DNA of 8,128 bases from 2011-GWA2-47-8b sp964361325 (GTDB lineage: Bacteria; Patescibacteriota; Minisyncoccia; UBA6257; WO2-44-18): contig CAYHZT010000020.1 of the NCBI GenBank assembly GCA_964361325.1, forward strand, positions 1 to 8,128. Direction: 5' to 3'. A model generated the notes under the pieces. The model was not told the origin of the DNA. It did not search any database and saw only the letters and a list, made by a program, of their open reading frames with translations. Each line of letters opens with the position of its first letter. The first letter of the stretch is position 1. This document shows positions 5,086-8,128 of this stretch, one piece after another. The position numbers and the translations under genes were made by a program.

Positions 5086-5573
5086 GTTAGTTTATACAAA
5101 TTTGTCCCATTGTCGCCATCGGCTTTCGCGACCAACTTGAAACCCATACTTAAATACATAGCATTTGCCGCCACCCGCTCGGATTTGCTGGTAAGATAAA
5201 CACTGAATCCTTCCTGATTTACCTCCACGAATTCTTTGGCGGTTGCGATAAGCTTTTCGGTAAGCAGTTTTCCGATTTTCAGGCCACGGTGGTTTTCATC
5301 AACGACAACCGCGTGGATTTCGCTATGCCAGCCGTCCGGTCCCCAAACGAAATAAATCAACGCCATACCGACAATATTGTCCGAGGTATTAGCGTCCGCG
5401 TCCCGCGCAACGTAAAGATAAAAACCCGACTGACCACAACCGTTGTTAAGCTGGTCCAGCGTAATCGGTTTGGCTTTCCGGGAAAGCTGCGGCAAAAGTC
5501 TATTGATGCCGCTGACTGTCGTATGGTCCCAAATATTATTCGGTCCTAAAAGCTCAAGAACGATGTTGGACAT
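5073..5573 (-). CDS. GNAT family N-acetyltransferase
   Basis: A 166-residue cytosolic GNAT-fold enzyme that would move acetyl from acetyl-CoA to an amine; the acceptor is unknown. The core strand and pyrophosphate loop read HAVVVDENHRGLKIGKLL (88-105 region), with R-G-L-K-I-G in place of the usual R-G-x-G-x-G/A. ANAMYLSMGF (about 136-145) matches the C-terminal motif in which Tyr often acts as the general acid. Strand 3 (NIVGMALIYFV, about 66-76) is also typical. The ATG at 5573 is chosen because GGAG lies 5-6 bases upstream; a TTG at 5591 would be in frame but has no such site. It has its own promoter and probable terminator. Same orientation as the graspetide cassette, separated by tRNA-Ser. 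Microviridin clusters contain a GNAT (MdnD), so a role in peptide acetylation is possible but unproven. Confidence 0.88.
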   Translation of the reverse strand: MSNIVLELLGPNNIWDHTTVSGINRLLPQLSRKAKPITLDQLNNGCGQSGFYLYVARDADANTSDNIVGMALIYFVWGPDGWHSEIHAVVVDENHRGLKIGKLLTEKLIATAKEFVEVNQEGFSVYLTSKSERVAANAMYLSMGFKLVAKADGDNGTNLYKLTVTL

Positions 5574-5603
5574 TTTTTCTCCAGTCCTCAAAGTACCGCC
5601 TTC

Positions 5604-5632
5604 TTTATATCGCTATTTACTAACTTGGTCAA
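5604..5632 (-). promoter_or_regulatory. Promoter of the GNAT gene
   Basis: On the minus strand TTGACC (5632-5627), 17 bases, then TATAAA (5609-5604). It lies about 30 bases upstream of the ATG. Its -35 is 7 bases from the -10 of the divergent gene on the plus strand. Confidence 0.7.
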
Positions 5633-5645
5633 ACGTGAATATAAT
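5617..5645 (+). promoter_or_regulatory. Candidate promoter for the 228-residue protein gene
   Basis: A perfect TATAAT (5640-5645) lies 27 bases upstream of the ATG at 5673. The best -35 at 17-base spacing, TTACTA, is poor. The position overlaps any TTG start at 5625 and so supports the ATG start. Confidence 0.45.
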
Positions 5646-5672
5646 AAAAACGGAACTTTGATAAGGTGCCTA

Positions 5673-6359
5673 ATGGACGAAAACAAACCCATCGACTCGG
5701 CTCGGGACAAGCCGACCACGCTTGATAGCGCTCGCACGATAATGGGCCCTAACTTCATCTCGCTCGAAGAAGCGGCTACGGTTTTTCCGTGCGATTTCAG
5801 CGATCTCTTACAGCTTCAGTCCATCCCATATAGTAAAGGGTTGCTGTACCAATTAAGCGAACCGGAATGTCCGTTCGTATTAGTGCCGGGCATCCCTTTT
5901 GTTCATAGAGGCAAAACCCGGCCTTTGACTATTGCCACGATGCGAGATATTTTCTCCAACACCCCGGGTTTGTTTGCCGAGACTATAGAATTTTATCAGC
6001 CGGATTATCAATTTATTCATAATCACATTTGTTTGCCTCAATGGTATTTACTGTCTAAGAATCCTAAAAACCTTCCGGATGTAAGAAAACTTCTCATTAA
6101 CATGGAAATGTTCCAGGGTGATTATGTAATTGAACGAGCGGTTGTTTATATTTATACTTGGCTTCTATTTTATAACCTCCGCAAGGAATCTATTTTTACC
6201 GGCGATTGGGTGATAACTGGCGATGATTTCTCTCCTCACGTGCCTACAAACCATGCCTGCTTGTTTTTTAACGAAAATAAAATTTCAATGTGCCGCTGGT
6301 CTAAGCGATATGACTGGAAGCCGGGTATCGCACCTTTCATCAAACACGATTTAACGTAA
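5673..6359 (+). CDS. Uncharacterised protein, 228 residues
   Basis: I do not recognise this protein. It is probably soluble: there is no signal peptide, and the only hydrophobic stretch (about 155-168, VVYIYTWLLFYNL) is rich in Tyr/Trp and looks like a buried helix. Visible features are a polar N-terminus with a duplicated DSAR (8-11, 18-21), then ARTIMGPNFISLEEAATVF (20-38). After that come a Pro/Val-rich segment (67-76), several aromatic residues (108-126), and a C-terminal part with DWVITGDDFSPHV (178-190) and MCRWSKRYDW (206-215). Its four Cys are scattered (40, 66, 120, 196; plus 207) without CxxC pairs. The ATG at 5673 has AAGG 7-8 bases upstream. It is transcribed alone, divergent from the GNAT gene, and ends in a strong terminator. 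The ARxxMGxNF-like start recalls other hypothetical proteins of these bacteria, from memory only. Confidence 0.8.
   Translation: MDENKPIDSARDKPTTLDSARTIMGPNFISLEEAATVFPCDFSDLLQLQSIPYSKGLLYQLSEPECPFVLVPGIPFVHRGKTRPLTIATMRDIFSNTPGLFAETIEFYQPDYQFIHNHICLPQWYLLSKNPKNLPDVRKLLINMEMFQGDYVIERAVVYIYTWLLFYNLRKESIFTGDWVITGDDFSPHVPTNHACLFFNENKISMCRWSKRYDWKPGIAPFIKHDLT
5697..5715. repeat. Inverted repeat inside the N-terminal coding region
   Basis: TCGGCT (5697-5702) and AGCCGA (5710-5715) flank CGGGACA. The element falls in the poorly conserved-looking N-terminus and contributes the SARDKP residues. Such CTCGGGACAAG palindromes look like short dispersed repeats inserted in frame, but only one copy is in the window. 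Confidence 0.35.
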
Positions 6360-6396
6360 AACCCCTCCGAAGCATTTTGGAGGGGTTTATAATTTT
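6359..6396. terminator. Bidirectional intrinsic terminator (228-residue gene / DoxX)
   Basis: AAACCCCTCC (6359-6368) pairs with GGAGGGGTTT (6379-6388). The stem extends inwards by GAA/TTT to 13 bp with a GCAT loop. It is followed by ATAATTTT on the plus strand and TTTT on the minus strand. It serves two convergent genes. Confidence 0.9.
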
Positions 6397-6421
6397 GTAT
6401 TTTAAAAATCGCGGAAATAAT

Positions 6422-6877
6422 TTATCCGAGCCACTCGCGCAGTTTTGGAAACTTTGAACAAATAGGCAAACTGGAACACCATTTTTCTAATCCCCACACC
6501 CGGCCCGCGCGCAAACCCCCAAGAAGAAGTAACGCGGTAATGTAAATAATATGGGCGTTTGGATTCGGAAAATCCTGAACAGGCAAATAATACAACATCA
6601 TCAGCACGGCACCTAAAACTGACGACAACCTTATTCCGATCCCCAAAATTAGAGAAATACCAAGAAGTAAAAGCCCCCATTCGTTTACAAAATTAATAAT
6701 TGGCAAAATTGCCGGACTCGCAAGCCAGTGGTAAAAACCAGTAAAAGTCTTGGCGCCATCAAGATACTTGGCTGCTGACCACGCGGGATTCAAAACTTTC
6801 GTAATACCGGCATAGAAAAACATCCAACCCAATGACACGCGGAATAAGAACAGAGTGATTTTTGTATATTTTGTCAT
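6422..6877 (-). CDS. DoxX family membrane protein
   Basis: A 151-residue inner-membrane protein of the DoxX/DoxD group, with four predicted helices at about 7-27, 58-80, 84-100 and 108-122. The family pattern is seen in LFRVSLGWMFFYAGITKVLN (11-30), KTFTGFYHWLASP (43-55), NFVNEWGLLLLGISLILG (62-79) and IRLSSVLGA (82-90). DoxD proteins were first described as thiosulfate:quinone oxidoreductase subunits; the biochemical role of most bacterial DoxX proteins is unknown. The positively charged C-terminus (after 123) probably faces the cytosol. The ATG at 6877 has AAGAAGG 5 bases upstream; the in-frame GTG at 6883 overlaps that site and is rejected. A TATAAT lies just upstream. It ends at TAA before the shared terminator. 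Confidence 0.9.
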   Translation of the reverse strand: MTKYTKITLFLFRVSLGWMFFYAGITKVLNPAWSAAKYLDGAKTFTGFYHWLASPAILPIINFVNEWGLLLLGISLILGIGIRLSSVLGAVLMMLYYLPVQDFPNPNAHIIYITALLLLGGLRAGRVWGLEKWCSSLPICSKFPKLREWLG

Positions 6878-6896
6878 AGTCACCTTCTTTTAGTTA

Positions 6897-6902
6897 ATTA
6901 TA
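6897..6902 (-). promoter_or_regulatory. -10 box for the DoxX gene
   Basis: On the minus strand TATAAT (6902-6897) lies 19 bases upstream of the DoxX ATG. No good -35 is found at 16-18 bases. Read-through from tRNA-Ala, 37 bases upstream, is also possible. Confidence 0.45.
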
Positions 6903-6939
6903 TAACATTCAAACTAAAAAACGAAACTTACTCATTCAG

Positions 6940-7013
6940 TGGTGGACCTACGGGGAATCGAACCCCGACCCCGTCCATGCCATGGACGTGTGATACCACT
7001 TCACTATAGGCCC
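6940..7013 (-). tRNA. tRNA-Ala (anticodon GGC)
   Basis: A 74-base tRNA including an encoded 3' CCA. The acceptor stem is GGGCCTA/TAGGTCC, which contains the G3-U70 wobble pair, the main identity element of alanine tRNA. The anticodon stem is CGTCC/GGACG with loop ATGGCAT, giving GGC for GCC/GCU codons. The T arm is CGGGG-TTCGATT-CCCCG and the discriminator is A73. The loop has A32-U38. It is the only one of the three tRNAs here with an encoded CCA. Confidence 0.96.
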
Positions 7014-7029
7014 GCTCTATTTCGAAATT

Positions 7030-7057
7030 ATTATATCTGATTTTTTGACATTGGCAA
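7030..7057 (-). promoter_or_regulatory. Promoter of tRNA-Ala
   Basis: On the minus strand TTGCCA (7057-7052, five of six matches), 16 bases, then a perfect TATAAT (7035-7030). This predicts a start near 7023, about 10 bases before the mature tRNA. Confidence 0.65.
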
Positions 7058-7073
7058 ATTCAGGTGTTAGCGT
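7045..7073 (+). promoter_or_regulatory. Candidate promoter for the M50 protease
   Basis: A perfect TTGACA (7045-7050) stands 17 bases before TAGCGT (7068-7073). TG precedes it by one base, an extended -10 feature. The -10 hexamer itself is poor. The -35 is next to the opposing tRNA-Ala -35. Confidence 0.35.
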
Positions 7074-7102
7074 GTAGTTGGTTATTTGAAATCGGAGGCA
7101 TA

Positions 7103-7753
7103 GTGGACACTCCACTTATGGTTTGGGCAATCGTTGTTTTAATTTTCTCAATCATACTCCACGAAATTGCTCACGGCTGGGTAGCGCTCAAATTTGGCGA
7201 TAAGACCGCAAAAAATGCCGGTCGGCTGACTTTAAATCCCATTCCGCACCTGGATTTGTTCGGTTCTATTGTATTACCGGCAATTCTTATTTTCAGCGGC
7301 TCTCCGGTGATGTTGGGTTGGGCCAAGCCGGTGCCGATCATTCCGGATAATTTTAAAAGTTATCGCTGGGGGAGTTTCTTTGTTTCCATCGCCGGTATCG
7401 CAACTAATTTGTGTCTAGCCTTGGTGTTTGGATTAATCATCCGCTTATTGATAGGTATTGGCGTGATTGATATGTCTGGTTCCGAAATTGGCAGGCCGCT
7501 CATGGTATTACTCTTGCCGGTCGTAATCAATTTATTTCTGGCGATTTTCAATCTCGTGCCGATTCCGCCTCTGGATGGCTTTAATGCTTTTGCTTCGTTG
7601 TTCGGAGTTATCGAGAAGGCGCAAGCGGCTTTCGCGAGATTTGGCTTGATGGGCATTTTGATTCTTTTTATATTGTTGTGGTACTCGCCATTGATGAGAA
7701 TTATTTCCAGCACAGTCTTTTTCTTAACCAGCGTTTTAACCGGGATAAATTAA
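7103..7753 (+). CDS. Site-2 protease family (M50) zinc metalloprotease
   Basis: A 216-residue polytopic inner-membrane protein, likely an intramembrane protease. The zinc motif is HEIAH (20-24), with Glu21 as catalytic base, inside the first helix (5-27). The conserved GWAKPVP (72-78) follows. The second core helix has SIAGIATNL (95-103), where most relatives have AGP. NLVPIPPLDGF (150-160) gives the third zinc ligand, Asp158. More helices are at about 53-68, 98-120, 134-152 and 184-196. The protein is short and lacks PDZ or CBS domains, as in the minimal M50 group common in small genomes. The start is GTG at 7103, with GGAGG 4 bases upstream; an in-frame GTG at 7064 would lie in the promoter region and has no such site. 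The substrate is unknown. The stop codon lies in the loop of its terminator. Confidence 0.93.
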   Translation: MDTPLMVWAIVVLIFSIILHEIAHGWVALKFGDKTAKNAGRLTLNPIPHLDLFGSIVLPAILIFSGSPVMLGWAKPVPIIPDNFKSYRWGSFFVSIAGIATNLCLALVFGLIIRLLIGIGVIDMSGSEIGRPLMVLLLPVVINLFLAIFNLVPIPPLDGFNAFASLFGVIEKAQAAFARFGLMGILILFILLWYSPLMRIISSTVFFLTSVLTGIN

Positions 7754-7767
7754 CCCGGTTTTTTTAT
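7738..7767 (+). terminator. Intrinsic terminator of the M50 gene
   Basis: AACCGGG (7738-7744) pairs with CCCGGTT (7754-7760) across a 9-base loop that contains the stop codon, and is followed by TTTTTATTT. Directed to the plus strand; tRNA-Arg converges from the other side. Confidence 0.88.
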
Positions 7768-7770
7768 TTG

Positions 7771-7842
7771 TGCCCCCAGAAGGAATCGAACCTCCATTTT
7801 TTCCTTAGGACGGAACTGCTCTATCCATTGAGCTATGGGGGC
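7771..7842 (-). tRNA. tRNA-Arg (anticodon CCU)
   Basis: A 72-base tRNA. The acceptor stem is GCCCCCA/TGGGGGC. The D arm is GCTC...GAGC. The anticodon loop is GTCCTAA, giving CCU for AGG codons. The T arm is GGAGG-TTCGATT-CCTTC with one G-U. The anticodon stem has an apparent G27-A43 mismatch at its top, leaving four good pairs. Discriminator is A73; CCA is not encoded. Confidence 0.94.
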
Positions 7843-7883
7843 GAGCTTATTGCGTGGGTCTGGCTATTTAGCTTCAACTATGC

Positions 7884-7901
7884 TATTATAAGCTTATAAT
7901 A
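7884..7901. promoter_or_regulatory. Symmetric bidirectional promoter core (tRNA-Arg / DUF5679)
   Basis: TATTATAAGCTTATAATA is a perfect 18-bp palindrome. It places TATAAT on the minus strand (7890-7885), pointing at tRNA-Arg, and on the plus strand (7895-7900), pointing at the DUF5679 gene. No clear -35 is seen on either side. The expected starts are about 35 bases before the tRNA and 32 bases before the ATG. Confidence 0.6.
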
Positions 7902-7938
7902 AAATAAAGGTCTGAACTAATTAACAATCAACAATACA

Positions 7939-8112
7939 ATGGCAGAAGTTATAGTCACAGGATATTGCGTTAAGTGCAAGGCCAAAGATCGAAAGATGGT
8001 GAGTGCCAAAGAGGTTGAAATGAAAGGCAAGGGCGATAAGGTCCGCAGAGCAATGACCGGCACTTGCGAAGTTTGCAGCACCAAGATGTTCCGCATCATG
8101 GGAAATAAATAA
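7939..8112 (+). CDS. DUF5679 small zinc-ribbon protein
   Basis: A 57-residue basic protein with two Cys pairs, YCVKC (9-13) and TCEVC (42-46), which should hold one Zn2+ in a ribbon. The pattern YCVKCKAK...GTCEVCSTKMFRI matches DUF5679, a family frequent in Patescibacteria and some other bacteria. Its function is not established; a ribosome- or nucleic-acid-associated role is a guess based on charge and size. The ATG at 7939 has no Shine-Dalgarno; the 30-base A-rich leader after the predicted start site (about 7907) fits weakly structured, SD-independent initiation. A TATAAT at 7895-7900 drives it. It ends at TAA with 16 bases left in the window, in which no terminator is visible. Confidence 0.88.
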   Translation: MAEVIVTGYCVKCKAKDRKMVSAKEVEMKGKGDKVRRAMTGTCEVCSTKMFRIMGNK

Positions 8113-8128
8113 TATTTGTTTAGGCCTA

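Noticed and set aside
7360..8099. Minus-strand frames opposite M50 (7360-7713) and DUF5679 (7917-8099), and a plus frame over tRNA-Arg (7678-7899)
   Set aside because: They overlap well-supported genes or a tRNA and show no family features.

Overview
The window reads as a piece of a small, compact bacterial genome, most likely a Candidate Phyla Radiation (Patescibacteria) lineage, possibly Parcubacteria. Support comes from the gene mix: a small DUF5679 zinc-ribbon protein, a short M50 site-2 protease, a DoxX protein and a lone PRTase. Intergenic gaps are very short, terminators often sit inside stop codons, GTG is used as a start, and two of the three tRNAs lack an encoded CCA. The lineage is inference; no rRNA or other phylogenetic marker is present. 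The genetic code looks standard: TAA and TAG act as stops and no in-frame TGA is seen.

Layout. At the left edge, on the minus strand, lies a P2-type cation (probably Ca2+) ATPase. Its reading frame is cut by a TAG inside the conserved MG-x-GTDVAK motif, and the homologous sequence continues in frame to the window edge. Divergent to it is a PRPP-binding phosphoribosyltransferase. This converges, across a shared bidirectional terminator, on dCTP deaminase (minus).

The centre (about 3100-4950, minus strand) is the most interesting part. It is a compact graspetide (omega-ester/amide RiPP) cassette. In transcription order it has a near-consensus promoter (TTGACA-17-TATATT), a 68-residue precursor peptide with a YDEKLHLWVDADGKP leader motif and a Ser/Thr/Asp/Glu-rich C-terminus, an attenuator hairpin, an MvdD/SAV_5884-like ATP-grasp maturase with a consensus Shine-Dalgarno, a terminator, and then a DUF6624 protein. 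The three genes stop at TAG while the seven other intact genes stop at TAA. The precursor is clearly richer in GC than its surroundings, and the cassette begins just past the 3' end of a tRNA-Ser gene. Together these suggest horizontal acquisition. No exporter or leader protease is visible.

To the right come tRNA-Ser(UGA), a GNAT acetyltransferase (minus) and a divergent 228-residue protein I do not recognise (plus). That protein converges on a DoxX membrane protein (minus) across a strong bidirectional terminator. Then come tRNA-Ala(GGC) (minus), an M50 membrane protease (plus), tRNA-Arg(CCU) (minus) and a 57-residue DUF5679 zinc-ribbon protein (plus). The last two are driven from an 18-bp palindrome holding a TATAAT box on each strand. 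No stretch over 300 bases lacks a gene.
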